From Phocoena phocoena (Eukaryota > Chordata > Mammalia > Artiodactyla > Phocoenidae), in assembly GCF_963924675.1 (NCBI RefSeq), contig NC_089222.1, forward strand, positions 134,132,281 through 134,196,280: a stretch of DNA of 64,000 bases, in the 5' to 3' direction. A program made the translations under genes and the position numbers. The first letter of the stretch is position 1. Every line of letters starts with the position of its first letter. The notes beneath the pieces were generated by a model, which saw only the letters and a program-made list of their open reading frames with translations, did no database searches and was not told the origin of the DNA. Positions 38,301-43,490 of this stretch are shown in pieces.

Positions 38301-39919
38301 AAGGGAGGGAGAATCTGAGACCAGATTCAAACACAAATCCAACGGAGCCTCACACAAGGGATTCGCGCTTTCACCCACTGCCTTCAGCCCTGCCACACCT
38401 CCCAACTCCTTCATCTGCACCCAGCACCTGTCAACCCTGGTTTCCTTCTGAAACCAGTTCAAATGCAGTGCCCAAAAGTACAGAGCTCTGGGCAAAACCA
38501 CGAACGTGTCTAAGGTTACAATCCTTCAAATAATTAAATATGCTCTTTCTTCCACCAGAAAGTCTCCTATCCCTGTCCTTTAGAGGACTTGTGCTGGAAC
38601 AGTCTGAACGCGATTCTACGGATTGACATCTGCCTTTCCACCTGATCGTTCATAAGCTTCATGGTGGCAGGGCCCACGTGATTCTTACTCACCATTTTAT
38701 CTCTACCCCAGCAAATAACAACCCCTTGTAAATAATGAACAAATGAATGTATGAAATGTATAATTCTGTGCTACAGCAGGTATCATCTTCCTAGGACTGG
38801 CTAGCAGTTGCAGGTATCAAACGTTTAAAAACAAAATCTGTGGGGCTTCCGTGGTGGCGCAGTGGTTGAAGAGTCCACCTGCCGATGCAGGGGACACGGG
38901 TTCGTGCCCCGGTCCGGGAAGATCCCACATGCCGCGGGGCAGCTGGGCCCGTGAACCATGGCCGCTGAGCCTGCGTGTCCAGAGCCTGTGCTCCGCAATG
39001 GGAGAGGCCACAACAGCGAGAGGCCCGTGTACCGCAAAAAAAAAAAAAAAAAGTCTGTGGACGACAAACTGGAAACTGAGGGTATTCTGGCGATTAACTT
39101 AATAATTTTTCAGTTGAGAAAAACACTGTCACTGTTTCATTTTGACACAGTGCCAGTGTTCCACATACTAGCATATTCAATTGTGTTTTGTCCTTGTAAG
39201 TTAAATACTTTCTAACGGATTACAAGGAGTTGTGATGGGTGGTCACACTTTTCAAAAAATGAAATTATAGAGTCTGCTTTATATCAGTCACTAGTCTAAT
39301 CCGGGTCAACTGACAAGTCCTGTGGTGGCTTCATGTGATAGCTTATTACCTGTTATCGGGTCAGTATGAGCGTTGGAGAATCAGGGCTACGGAAAACAGA
39401 GCTGACAGCCACGGTAGTAGCAAACCTGCTCACTGAACAGCCCCGAGATGACTCACCGGCAGGACTCCACAAATAATCTGCTGTGTGGATGAGCAGTACA
39501 ATTATTCACTTTCCTAGCAGTGGCAGTAAAGAATTTTAGAGCTTGCTGAGGGATGCTGTCCAGGAAAGGGAAGCATACAGTCGCAGGGAACTGTCACAAT
39601 CAAGCAAGTCGGGGCCCTGCACTCGAAAGCACCCGGGTCTCGGTTTCCCGACTGCAAATCGGGAGACTGGTCTCTGCAGAAAGGAGCGGCTGTGTCTGCA
39701 CACGGAGGCCCCACCCAGACCGAAGCCGGGAGGCAGCCTCGCACGCTCGCACTCTCTTCCCCGAGCCCCACACTCACCCGGCGCAGCGCCCTGCGGGTCC
39801 CTCAGCTGAGCCTTGAAGCGCACGCCCGTGAGCTCTTCGGTGCGGGCCCGCTTGGCTGCGCCCGCTTGGGGAGCCGCGCCGTCCTGGCCGCCCGGGGCCT
39901 TCCTCTTGGGGCCCCCCAT
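274..39919 (-). CDS. URB1: URB1 (NPA1/NOPRA1), coding exons 1-23; 5' complete, 3' end beyond the window
   Basis: URB1, the homologue of yeast Npa1/Urb1, is a nucleolar scaffold of early pre-60S particles, needed for 27S/32S pre-rRNA maturation. The protein starts MGGPKRKAPGGQDGA, with a basic, nuclear-localisation-like stretch (KRAR) near residue 23. The Npa1/URB1 N-terminal region (about residues 80-400) and a long helical, HEAT-like middle follow. Exons were placed by recalled similarity to human URB1 and by GT-AG sites on the minus strand. The 23 exons join in phase to 4097 nt (1365 codons plus 2 nt) with no stop. Human URB1 is about 2271 residues, so roughly 900 C-terminal residues lie beyond position 1. 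The unbroken frame and conserved splice sites indicate a functional gene. The long exon 22 (856 nt) is the largest. Introns carry many repeats but no exon is interrupted. Confidence 0.95.
1361..2216 (-). CDS. URB1: URB1 coding exon 22 (long exon)
   Basis: Codons 1014-1299, 856 nt, several times longer than any other exon in the window. It begins TLEEVLVAILKHPTLEGWYL and ends RERFTRPAA plus one base. It is Leu/Ala-rich and helical throughout, like the HEAT-type middle of URB1. The acceptor is GTGTTTCAG then ACGCTG; the donor is CGGCAG then GTACAGG. GC content is high. The overlapping antisense open frames are shadows of this exon. Confidence 0.94.
3662..3841 (-). CDS. URB1: URB1 coding exon 21
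   Basis: Codons 954-1013, exactly 60 codons, phase 0 at both ends. The peptide starts LGRRTGPPLLQFLLDLLRHL and ends MASLELADDK. A Gln/Ala-rich, charged middle (NQQKRQAAQAESD) suggests a solvent-exposed helix. The acceptor is TCCTCACAG; the donor is AAG then GTACCG, which is weak. Confidence 0.93.
4023..4410 (-). mobile_element. CHR-type SINE (long form), in URB1 intron 20
   Basis: A tRNA-Glu-derived SINE in reverse orientation. The head at the right end reads back from 'ccagggaagccc'; the left end is an A/T-rich tail (ATTT)n. It is flanked by near-perfect target-site duplications: tcaaagtcatttctt at 4007-4022 and tcaaagtcacttctt at 4411-4425. Confidence 0.9.
4518..4705 (+). mobile_element. 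CHR-type SINE, in URB1 intron 20
   Basis: Begins gggacttccctcgtggtcca and has a B-box-like ggtacaatccctggtcaggg. It ends in an AAATAAATAAATATT tail. Possible duplications are aacctaaact just upstream and aacctaaacc just downstream. Confidence 0.85.
5130..5378 (-). CDS. URB1: URB1 coding exon 20, with a Gly-Gln repeat
   Basis: Codons 871-953, 83 codons, phase 0 at both ends. The peptide starts ALQTLGSPAPPDPPASSF and ends STVENFGQ. After LLQMAYT comes GQGQGQGQGPG, encoded by a GC-rich hexamer-like repeat at about 5258-5301. This part is likely a flexible linker and is expected to vary between species. The acceptor is GTCTCCCAG; the donor is CAG then GTCAGC, a weak site that makes use of this exact junction slightly less sure. 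Confidence 0.9.
5955..6200 (-). mobile_element. MER5-like hAT-Charlie fragment
   Basis: The words gggaacttgttagaaatgca and cccagacctgctgaatcac are typical of MER5A/MER5B-type elements, which read 'aacaagttc' in the other direction. Diverged; the ends are approximate. It lies in URB1 intron 19. Confidence 0.55.
6240..6460 (+). mobile_element. MIR SINE
   Basis: Diverged tRNA-derived MIR. It has 'aacctcagtttccccatgtg' followed by 'tgaggattaaatggcataaa', the standard MIR 3' half. In URB1 intron 19. Confidence 0.75.
7120..7313 (-). CDS. URB1: URB1 coding exon 19
   Basis: Codons 806-870, 194 nt. The frame enters with two bases that complete a Gly codon and ends in phase 0. The peptide runs ESIVAYLTGVLTDLLHTQRD, then a Pro/Cys-rich turn (KLEPPLPPCCRQLSRFNRYY), and ends WIPEPAREAL. 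The LSRFNRYYSLWIPE block is strongly conserved with human URB1 as I recall it. The acceptor is CTTTGCAG; the donor is TTG then GTGAGC. Confidence 0.94.
7700..7955 (+). mobile_element. MLT1-like LTR fragment (ERVL-MaLR)
   Basis: The end of this stretch ('ttactgcagcaaagcctgag' then 'cgatcctgactaattaca') matches the 3' end of MaLR/MLT1 LTRs, where the element ends in 'tatcctgactaatac'. It is preceded by the usual 'ccactgacgcattgtggcg' block. Non-coding, old and diverged; the 5' limit is uncertain. In URB1 intron 18. Confidence 0.6.
8341..8511 (-). CDS. URB1: URB1 coding exon 18
   Basis: Codons 749-806, 171 nt, entering with two bases and leaving one. The peptide is DVLDMVDVLVEGSEGLDEEV then GFLLNEDMVVLTFPFSAVVP and ends LLLGTESEA. 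It is acidic, then hydrophobic, and matches the most conserved central part of human URB1. The acceptor is CTGCCTCAG; the donor is GCAG then GTACCTG. Confidence 0.95.
8860..9090 (+). mobile_element. MIR SINE
   Basis: A near full-length MIR: 'gtctgaagtcaaatcctgac' is the tRNA-derived part, then 'cttaacctctctgtgcccca', 'aaaatgaggataa' and 'gcatcacctggcacagagta' from the 3' half. In URB1 intron 17. Confidence 0.85.
9293..9431 (-). CDS. URB1: URB1 coding exon 17
   Basis: Codons 703-749, 139 nt, phase 0 in and one base out. The peptide starts VLLTLVANPYSYTDKASDFV and ends DADDVSVPISHID. The 'TDKASDFVQEAS' and 'SHID' words agree with human URB1. The acceptor is ATGCTCAG; the donor is GACG then GTGGGT. 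Confidence 0.95.
9567..9588. repeat. 22-bp perfect palindrome
   Basis: AAAG, seven T, seven A, CTTT is its own reverse complement across 22 bases. It lies in URB1 intron 16, 136 bp upstream (in the gene's sense) of exon 17. The sequence is of low complexity and may be chance. Confidence 0.9.
9896..10012 (-). CDS. URB1: URB1 coding exon 16
   Basis: Codons 664-702, 39 codons, phase 0 at both ends. The peptide starts ILRDTGVFEHTWQELELWLE and ends EAVIQFLER. It is amphipathic and helical, with a highly conserved W-x-E-L-E-L-W-L-E-H-L pattern. The acceptor is TTTTTCAG; the donor is CGC then GTGAGC. Confidence 0.95.
11018..11215 (-). mobile_element. MIR SINE, reverse orientation
   Basis: Reads 'aatgtgccaggcatggccta', then 'agagaggttaagcaatttgt' and 'cagaaccaggactcaaatct', the MIR consensus in reverse. 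In URB1 intron 15. Confidence 0.8.
11413..11532 (-). CDS. URB1: URB1 coding exon 15
   Basis: Codons 624-663, 40 codons, phase 0 at both ends. The peptide starts EGPDAEIIGGKRSVFYLLMK and ends KSSTKLLIVK. The 'HSH' in MFVTSSHSHLKSS differs from the 'HLQ' I recall for human; the rest is almost the same. The acceptor is AACTCCAG; the donor is AAG then GTGAGC. Confidence 0.95.
11765..11912 (-). mobile_element. MIR SINE, reverse orientation
   Basis: 'gtgcttcacatacactgact', 'ccccatttcacatgtgcaga' and 'aactcaagcccaggagccct' follow MIR order in reverse. Diverged. In URB1 intron 14. Confidence 0.7.
12405..12590 (+). mobile_element. MIR SINE
   Basis: 'gcctgggtccaatcctggat' then 'ctgtctcgtctgtaagtggt' and a 'cgagcctggcattcggtaag' 3' end fit a forward MIR. 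In URB1 intron 14. Confidence 0.7.
13409..13521 (-). CDS. URB1: URB1 coding exon 14
   Basis: Codons 586-623, 113 nt, two bases in and phase 0 out. The peptide is VISEEGLREEVPVTLQHLVL then KVALALPASKFLWLKAQ. Conserved with human apart from conservative changes. The acceptor is CCCACAG; the donor is CAG then GTAGGA. Confidence 0.94.
14696..14812 (-). CDS. URB1: URB1 coding exon 13
   Basis: Codons 547-586, 117 nt, two bases in and one out. The peptide is DDAETVLLKAALLQVICLYQ, then KVVPHVVMQYNFDFSKLLK. The YNFDFSKLLK word is conserved. The acceptor is GGTTCAG; the donor is AAAG then GTGCGT. Confidence 0.94.
14985..15175 (+). mobile_element. MIR SINE
   Basis: 'ctgggtctaaatcccgattt', 'ctctctgtgcttcagcgtcc' and 'tgaaaaatggggacacgcag' follow forward MIR order. 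In URB1 intron 12. Confidence 0.75.
15557..15686 (-). CDS. URB1: URB1 coding exon 12
   Basis: Codons 504-547, 130 nt, phase 0 in and one base out. The peptide starts ILPDLNAIVWVWQSLRKQET, then a hydrophilic Lys-rich part (EQDDEKAKKRGNKTPA) that differs much from human and is likely a disordered loop. The acceptor is CCTTTTAG; the donor is AGCG then GTGAGG. Confidence 0.92.
15805..15827. repeat. (GT)n microsatellite
   Basis: About 11.5 GT units in URB1 intron 11, 119 bp upstream (in the gene's sense) of exon 12. Likely polymorphic. Confidence 0.95.
16273..16446 (-). CDS. URB1: URB1 coding exon 11
   Basis: Codons 446-503, 58 codons, phase 0 at both ends. The peptide starts LDSKSVKHTALSLISVILER and ends DFVRLFREALSK. 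The 'KHTALSL', 'WQESGVYTA' and 'FREALSK' words match human. The acceptor is CTTCCCAG; the donor is AAG then GTAGGC. Confidence 0.95.
16447..18933 (-). other. URB1 intron 10, no recognised feature
   Basis: About 2.5 kb of mostly unique-looking sequence. I see no SINE, no LINE end and no exon-like conserved frame. Short GC-rich patches produce open frames on both strands that have no family resemblance. Confidence 0.5.
18934..19071 (-). CDS. URB1: URB1 coding exon 10
   Basis: Codons 400-445, 46 codons, phase 0 at both ends. The peptide starts IYAAQPDISRAFQTREFIPL, continues PRLLAMVMVTTVPLVCNKIM and ends FTQALN. It is hydrophobic and helical and among the most conserved parts of URB1. The acceptor is TTCCCTAG; the donor is AAC then GTGAGT. 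Confidence 0.96.
19395..19560 (-). mobile_element. MIR SINE, reverse orientation
   Basis: 'ttggcaggcacctaacaaag', 'tttacagatgacaaaactgg' and 'taatttctctagggccatga' follow reverse MIR order. In URB1 intron 9. Confidence 0.65.
19723..19852 (+). mobile_element. CHR-type SINE, short form
   Basis: Begins gggaattccctggaggtcca, with tRNA-like 'ggttcgatccctggtaggga', and ends 'cgtggtgtggcc' plus an A-rich tail. Target-site duplications are cccaaatacacactggga (19705-19722) and cccaaatacatgctggga (19853-19870). In URB1 intron 9. Confidence 0.88.
20005..20106. repeat. (GA)n / (GACAGA)n simple repeat
   Basis: About 100 bp of GA repeats with interspersed GACAGA units in URB1 intron 9. In the URB1 transcript it reads as a pure pyrimidine tract (UC)n, about 930 nt before exon 10. 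It gives a spurious Ser-Leu open frame. Confidence 0.95.
20621..20816 (-). CDS. URB1: URB1 coding exon 9
   Basis: Codons 334-399, 196 nt. One base completes an Arg codon, and the exon leaves in phase 0. The peptide starts GGNLTLLHFLLGLKTAADDE, continues LVAELVVNILKVCPDLLNKY and ends NIKLLNK. It is within the Npa1/URB1 N-terminal domain and nearly identical to human. The acceptor is CCTGGCAG; the donor is AAG then GTGAAG. Confidence 0.96.
21265..21469 (+). mobile_element. CHR-type SINE with a (CA)n tail
   Basis: Begins gggcttccctggtggcacag. The tail after 'gaggcccgcatac' is a CA microsatellite (about 21453-21469), not poly-A. Target-site duplications aaaaggattacggtt are perfect, at 21250-21264 and 21470-21484. 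In URB1 intron 8. Confidence 0.93.
22026..22224 (+). mobile_element. CHR-type SINE with a long poly-A tail
   Basis: Full-length head 'ggcttccctggtggcgcagt', ending in about 31 A (22194-22224). Flanked by aaaattgaattaga upstream and aaaattgaatttaga downstream. The intact tail suggests a recent insertion. In URB1 intron 8. Confidence 0.93.
22355..22675 (+). mobile_element. CHR-type SINE, long form
   Basis: Begins gggacttccctgggggtcca. It has several 'gtgccacaactactgag' style units and ends 'gacgcagccaaaaataaatt' plus a short A-run. In URB1 intron 8. Confidence 0.88.
22765..22930 (-). mobile_element. MIR SINE, reverse orientation
   Basis: 'acacgtgccagacaccgctc', 'tttttacagatgaggcaaca' and 'gaggagtagtaacctgctga' match reverse MIR. 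In URB1 intron 8. Confidence 0.7.
22960..23160 (+). mobile_element. Old interspersed DNA-transposon-like repeat
   Basis: 'aataaagctttattggaaca', 'catttgtttgtttatagca' and 'tactatctggacctttagag' then 'aaaagtttgccaacccttg' are a widespread mammalian repeat. I recognise the repeat but will not name the family. Confidence 0.5.
23190..23460 (+). mobile_element. L2-like LINE 3' fragment
   Basis: 'actatgtgccaggcaggcac', then 'gggaaggcctctctgacgtg' and 'cacagagacctgcaggaaac' are the L2 3' region. Diverged. In URB1 intron 8. Confidence 0.6.
24285..24510 (+). mobile_element. MIR SINE
   Basis: 'gttccagtctgagctctgcc', 'ccattttcctcatctgcaaa' and 'actggggtagcaatggtacc' match forward MIR. In URB1 intron 8. 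Confidence 0.8.
24783..24907 (-). CDS. URB1: URB1 coding exon 8
   Basis: Codons 293-334, 125 nt, phase 0 in and two bases out. The peptide starts TSAEDAGKTMVRELVHNFLM and ends GINFYDASLGTFG. 'DLCCSLKHGINFYDASLGTF' matches human fully as I recall it. The acceptor is CTCGTAG; the donor is GGCAG then GTAAAG. Confidence 0.96.
25085..25275 (+). mobile_element. L1 3' end fragment
   Basis: 'tatgtggaatctaaacaaaa', 'agagcagattactggctgcc' and 'ggggtcaagggggtgggaaa' match the L1 3' untranslated region shared by many placental L1s. In URB1 intron 7. Confidence 0.65.
25350..25515 (-). mobile_element. MIR SINE, reverse orientation
   Basis: 'gagcacttcacgataattct', 'cagcagccccgtgagtctgg' and 'cccatctcacgaatgagcaa' fit reverse MIR. 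Diverged. Confidence 0.55.
25828..25962 (+). mobile_element. CHR-type SINE, short form
   Basis: 'cacttccctggcgcgccagt' then 'tttcactgccttgggcccag', 'cgggtcggggaactaagatc' and an A-rich tail. Same short subtype as 19723-19852 and 57487-57608. In URB1 intron 7. Confidence 0.85.
26283..26332 (+). mobile_element. Severely 5'-truncated CHR SINE stub
   Basis: Only the last 26 bases or so of a CHR SINE ('acaacagtgagaagcccgcg', 'taccgc') remain, followed by poly-A. Perfect 14-bp duplications aaaaagttcactgg flank it (26269-26282 and 26333-26346), so this is a complete insertion event, not a deletion remnant. In URB1 intron 7. Confidence 0.9.
26874..26999 (-). CDS. URB1: URB1 coding exon 7
   Basis: Codons 251-292, 42 codons, phase 0 at both ends. 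The peptide starts VVHNKNITKTQKVRFFTGQV and ends IVDVSLENVE. 'KTQKVRFFTGQ' and 'LNHIASLY' match human. The acceptor is GTTTTTAG; the donor is GAG then GTACAG. Confidence 0.95.
27835..28045 (+). mobile_element. Old hAT-type DNA transposon remnant, fuller copy of the one at position 1
   Basis: 'cttctcaacctcagcactac', 'tgacattttgggccaaataa', 'ggctgtcttgcacactgtag' and 'aaaattgccaaatggcccgt' follow the order of a well-known ancient hAT-like element. The terminal 'gagaagcacta' corresponds to its inverted end. In URB1 intron 6. Confidence 0.65.
28553..28638 (-). CDS. URB1: URB1 coding exon 6
   Basis: Codons 222-250, 86 nt. Two bases complete a Glu codon, and the exon leaves in phase 0. The peptide starts FIPCIFSSGMKEDRISTINI and ends VLSTLETK. 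Almost identical to human. The acceptor is ACTTTCAG; the donor is AAG then GTACGT. The smallest exon in the window. Confidence 0.95.
28639..30639 (-). other. URB1 intron 5, mostly unique sequence
   Basis: No SINE or full repeat is evident across 2 kb, unusual for this window. It holds a short hairpin at about 29051-29070 (arms AAAGTGAC and GTCACTTT, loop GGTC). It also has a duplicated word ccgcactgacca at 30457-30468 and 30481-30492. No exon-like frame. Confidence 0.5.
30640..30736 (-). CDS. URB1: URB1 coding exon 5
   Basis: Codons 190-222, 97 nt, phase 0 in and one base out. The peptide starts GVHDVRLAYIQFALSFLIAG and ends DDSTIAQVLELK. 'QFALSFLIAGDDSTI' matches human. The acceptor is GCCCCCAG; the donor is AAAG then GTAGGT. 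Confidence 0.95.
31649..31710. repeat. Trinucleotide repeat (GAT/GGT)n
   Basis: About 20 imperfect units of gatgatggt type in URB1 intron 4, directly before a reverse MIR. Confidence 0.9.
31712..31910 (-). mobile_element. MIR SINE, reverse orientation
   Basis: 'ttcactgagcacttactatg', 'tgccagacactatgtcagac', 'cccattttacagatgggaaa' and 'ttaaggttacataactacta' follow reverse MIR closely. In URB1 intron 4. Confidence 0.85.
33500..33790 (+). mobile_element. L1-like 3' end fragment
   Basis: 'gtctaaaatgttctttctgt' and 'aggtacgtgggaattcattg' then 'tctctatttttgaatgtccc' recall the 3' end of older L1 families. Low resemblance; the limits are approximate. Confidence 0.4.
35209..35341 (-). CDS. URB1: URB1 coding exon 4
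   Basis: Codons 145-189, 133 nt, one base in and phase 0 out. The peptide starts MARACLNLMAAMVTQGPEAA and ends YTLVTKRDSK. 'DLNKKTLYTLVTKRDSK' matches human. The acceptor is CCGAACAG; the donor is AAAG then GTGAGG. Confidence 0.96.
35710..36130 (+). mobile_element. L2 LINE 3' fragment
   Basis: 'actgagcacctactacatac', 'taggcgccgtttaggtgctg', 'gagggcctccctgagatgac' and 'acctcggggaagagctgtcg' follow the L2 3' end order. In URB1 intron 3. Confidence 0.7.
36227..36378 (-). CDS. URB1: URB1 coding exon 3
   Basis: Codons 95-145, 152 nt, phase 0 in and two bases out. The peptide starts MLLIFQVFEAILLRTASDLS and ends KLICESLYASGY. 'HFHVVGTNIVKKLMNNHMKL' is fully conserved with human as I recall it. 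The acceptor is CTTTGCAG; the donor is TACAA then GTAAGT. Confidence 0.96.
37096..37235 (-). CDS. URB1: URB1 coding exon 2
   Basis: Codons 48-94, 140 nt, two bases in and phase 0 out. The peptide starts LEAFVSAAKKLPREDVYDVV and ends LLSGEKHPESE. Matches human except for single changes. The acceptor is CATTTCAG; the donor is GAA then GTATGC, the only GT in frame that fits exon 3. Confidence 0.95.
37595..38165 (+). mobile_element. L1 3' end fragment, in URB1 intron 1
   Basis: 'ggaatattatgcagccttta', 'ttaagtgaaataagtcagac', 'tgttctcacttacatgtgga' and 'ggttgccagggactggggga' follow the L1 3' region, ending at 'taataaagctgg' plus an A-rich tail. Confidence 0.85.
38844..39040 (+). mobile_element. 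CHR-type SINE, in URB1 intron 1
   Basis: Full-length, begins ggcttccgtggtggcgcagt and ends 'gtgtaccgc' plus poly-A (about 39036-39051). Flanked by aaaatctgtgg (38833-38843) and aaaagtctgtgg downstream. Confidence 0.92.
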
Positions 39920-40300
39920 GGCCGAGAAGGCGGGGGCGCACCGGGATCCACACACCCGGGGTCCTGACAACAGGACACACGCGGACAACCAACGCGTGTC
40001 TCTGGCCAACACGTGGGCTGAAAGGGGCGGGGCTGGCGGAAGAGGCAGGACCTCCGGAGGGAGGTCGGCGGAAGGGGCGGGACCTCTGAGAAGGGCGGTC
40101 CGACGGGAAGCAGGTAGTGAAGGTGCGGGAACCCGGCGTCCTGGGTTCCCCCTTGGTGCTAATGGTCCAGCTAGCTTGCTGGCGGCCCGGGGCAAGCCGA
40201 CACCCCTGCTCGGCCGCGGCGGGTAGAGGCCCATCGGCGGCCTTCTCGAGCGTTCTTGGAAGGAAGAACCCCCAGGTCCTTCACTCCCGGAGGGCCCGAG
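39690..40300. promoter_or_regulatory. CpG-island promoter of URB1
   Basis: CpG-dense around the first exon. Two GC boxes (ggggcggggc at about 40024-40033, ggggcggga at about 40074-40082) and two 'gcggaag' words that suit ETS factors lie 100-170 bp upstream of the start codon. There is no TATA box. A housekeeping-type promoter fits a ribosome-assembly gene. The exact start site is not visible. Confidence 0.8.
39778..39919 (-). CDS. URB1: URB1 coding exon 1, with start codon
   Basis: Codons 1-48, 142 nt, from the ATG at 39919 in a good context (ctcggccATGG). The peptide is MGGPKRKAPGGQDGAAPQAG, then AAKRARTEELTGVRFKAQLR, then DPQGAAP. Human URB1 begins almost the same way, which fixes the start. 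The open frame continues upstream to 40378 without a stop, but that part does not resemble the protein. The donor is CCGG then GTGAGT. Confidence 0.95.
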
Positions 40301-41571
40301 CTCAGACGCGTGGTAGCAGCACAGATCAGTTCTTGACCTGAGGGCGCTCTGATGAAGCCTCTTGAACTTGATTGACATGCAGCGGGATTCGATGCTTTGC
40401 CTATTCGAGGCCCTGCGGGTTGGCCGGGAGGGTGGATACCCCTGGCTAAATGCCAGGCGGGCTTCTGCGGGGAGGTCCTTGGTCAGACACCCGGTCCAAA
40501 GTCGTGTGGATTCCCCTAACCCTGACCCCTAGCGTATCTCACAATCTCGGACCAAGACCAGCTTGTTTGGTGGGATGTCGCCCCAGACTGACCTCCACTT
40601 CCCCCAAACTAATGGGAGGACGGGCACCCTTCCGGCCGTGCAGGGTGGGAGGAAAGGATCAAATGAAGTAACGTCTGTGAAAACCCTTCGTGGACAGCAC
40701 GGCGGCCTCGACATCTAAGCCACCATCATTAAAATGGAGACAGCAAAGCCAGCTGTCCTGAGCGGAGAAAATGATGCAATGCATGAAAAACTGCTCTGAT
40801 GGGAAAAAAAGTACCGTGTGTTTTTGTAAGATGTTATTAATTGGCTTGAGAGTCACATTAAATGTTCTGAAATAAAATGGAGGCGTAAATAAATAAGTAA
40901 AAACAGGCTGGTGCATTTTTAAATACAACTTCATCAATACTTGGTTATGTGTTCAAATAAATCATGATCCATTAGATGAGTAATTTGATGATTGCAGGAG
41001 TTGGCTGTCAGCTTGTCCTTTAGTTTCAGGAAGTACCCTCCTGTGTTCTGTAAGCAGATCTGTAGTGAGCATGTGAGAACGTGGTTTTTTGTGGCCTGTT
41101 GGAGTTTCCGTCTCTTATAGAAAACGTCCATGGGGTTGACCCTGAGTCCCTCACCTGACAAGACTGTTGTGCTTGTGGAAATGTCTGCCTTGTAGGCAGG
41201 TCAGAAGGAGTGGCCTGAAAAGATCTGAGCTCTTGCAGCGGTAGTAAAAGAAAGGGATATGCCCCAAATTCAGGCTGTAAAGGGCAATACTCTTGTTAGC
41301 AAAGACAGACTTAATTCTGACTAACTGTCCACATGGGTTCTCTTCTGTGGTTAATTGCCAACCACCAAGTTTGTTTTCAACCAGGGTGGACCTGACCAAA
41401 GAGACAGCAGGGAGAGGTAGGAAACACTCAAAAACTATTCAGTTTCTGCCTGTGTGGCCTTGGGCAAACAAAGACGGAGAGAGTGGGAGAACTTGGCAGT
41501 ACCACCCAGCTGATAAGTAGTGGACCACTCACCCCGTGTGTCCCAACCCCAATTTAAAAACCAAGAAACAG
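40301..41571. other. Intergenic, no recognised feature
   Basis: Unique-looking sequence downstream of the URB1 promoter on the plus side. Human has an antisense non-coding transcript (URB1-AS1) starting here. I see no sequence evidence that proves or excludes one. Confidence 0.4.
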
Positions 41572-41572
41572 G

Positions 41573-41835
41573 GGACTTCCCCGGTGGCAAAGTGGTTAAG
41601 AATCCGCCTGCCAAGGCAGGGGACACGGGTTTGAGCCCAGGAAGATCCCACGTGGCGCGGAGCAACTAAGCCTGTGCACCACAACTACTGAACCCGTGCG
41701 CCTAGAGCCCGTGCTCCACAAGAGAAGCCACCACAATGAGAAGCCTGTGCACTACAATGAAGAGTGGCTCCCGCTCGCCGCAACTAGAGAAAGCCCACGT
41801 GCAGCAATGAAGACCCAACGCAGTCAAAAAAAAAT
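41573..41835 (+). mobile_element. CHR-type SINE, long form
   Basis: 'ggacttccccggtggcaaag', 'agaatccgcctgccaaggca' and repeated 'ccacaatgagaagcc' units, ending 'acgcagtcaaaaaaaaataa'. Confidence 0.9.
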
Positions 41836-43490
41836 AAGTGTCTATATAAATGAATATAGAGACCTGGGTCTTGAGCTTGGTTATCCGAAAAGGCAAGTTG
41901 ACTAAGTATGCTGTCAAAAAGCCTCAGGTTGCAGGTTTTCAAATCTACAAGCTTATGAACTGGTCCTTGGACTGTGGTGAATTGACCAAGGGAAGAGTCC
42001 AGCCTCTAATAGACAACCAGTTCATCTCCACTGGCCATATTTCTCATTCACATCTGTTAAGTGAGTGTGTTTATTTATTCCCATTTCAATCTTACAAGGT
42101 TAAGTTCAAGTTCTGGAAATGGATAAAAGGAGAAGCTCAATCAAAGACTGTACCAAGTTCATATTAAAGCATGTTTATCACGGACTCTCAGGATGTGAGA
42201 ATGATATTTTGCTGTACACAAGCTGAGAGTTTACCCTGCATTATTTCATCTGGTTAAACGCTTGTTAATGCAATCACATTATAGAGAGGAGAGGAATGGA
42301 ATTCCTTTCTCTATTCTGATACAAGTTTTAGTCTCTTTAGTGACGAATGTTTTAATATGACACTTACCTGTGATCAAAACTGTTCCATTATCTGCTTGTT
42401 TAGCAGTGGGAAGAATGAAGCATTCTTTCAAGAACAGTCACTATGAACTCCAGTGAAAGATCGTGTCCATAGGCTAGAAGAGATAAGTAAACCTACAGCA
42501 ATATTTGCTATGTGCATTGCATTATACAACCAGCCATAATAGATTCCAAAAAGTATTACATGGTAGACTTACCCTCAAGAGATTTACAGTATCACTGGGA
42601 TGATAAATATCATTGTGATAGCCTGATAAGTTCAATCACAGTAAAGAATTTAACCAAGAACCCAAGATGATATGAGATGCTACAAGGCCATGTAATAATT
42701 ATCAAATGAATTATTTGAGCAATAGATACATCACATTAGTATGATCCAGGCTAGGTTGTTGTGAGTTTCTTACCGAAATGATAGTGAAGCAGAGAAGAAA
42801 ATGGAAGCATCTTATTTGTCTTTTGTTTCTCCTCTGAGACGAAGTTGAAGAAAAGCAGAAAATGTTCCCCTCTTGTCCAATATGGAACTAGCCAAAGTGT
42901 GAGGCCAGTCGATAGAAATCATGACATAGATGGTGCTTGTCTTCTTAAATTTCCCCAAGTCCACTCTCCGCTCACCTCCCCACACATGCACACACAGCAC
43001 CTTCTTGCTGCCCCCATCTTCCCAAAGCCCCAGTTGTTGCAGCTTTCCCAGAACTTATATCCCAGGACAATGCTTCCTCCAGAATTATTCATTTTTCTTC
43101 CTCCCTCCCTATGCTAAGTCCCCCTTCTTCCCCACACTTTCTCCTTAACCTGTTTCCTTACGAAAGCTGTTTTTAGCTAGCTATCAGAAGATAGCGAAAT
43201 TTGGTGAATTTACCATAAGGTGTTGGAGAATAATATCAACTTGCAGCCAACCCATGAATATTTTTACACTTTAAAAGAGGGCATTTGGAGATCACAACTT
43301 CCCCAGTGAATTTCTAGTAGTTGCATTTTAGTCACTGTGACATTGAATGGGGGCTGGAGCTGGGGTACGAACAGGCAGGTCATGAGCCAGGAGGCAAAGA
43401 GCTTCTGAACATTCTGCGTGAATCTGCCTGTGAATTCCAGCCATTATCCCATATTTTATAGTTGGGGGGGCTATGCCCCCGTGTTTAAAA
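41836..43490. other. Intergenic, no recognised feature
   Basis: AT-rich sequence with no clear repeat family, no open frame of interest and no CpG cluster. Confidence 0.4.

Noticed and set aside
39536..40378. 280-codon URB1 frame taken as the real first exon
   Set aside because: The similarity to human URB1 begins only at the ATG at 39919, and the exon ends at the donor at 39777.
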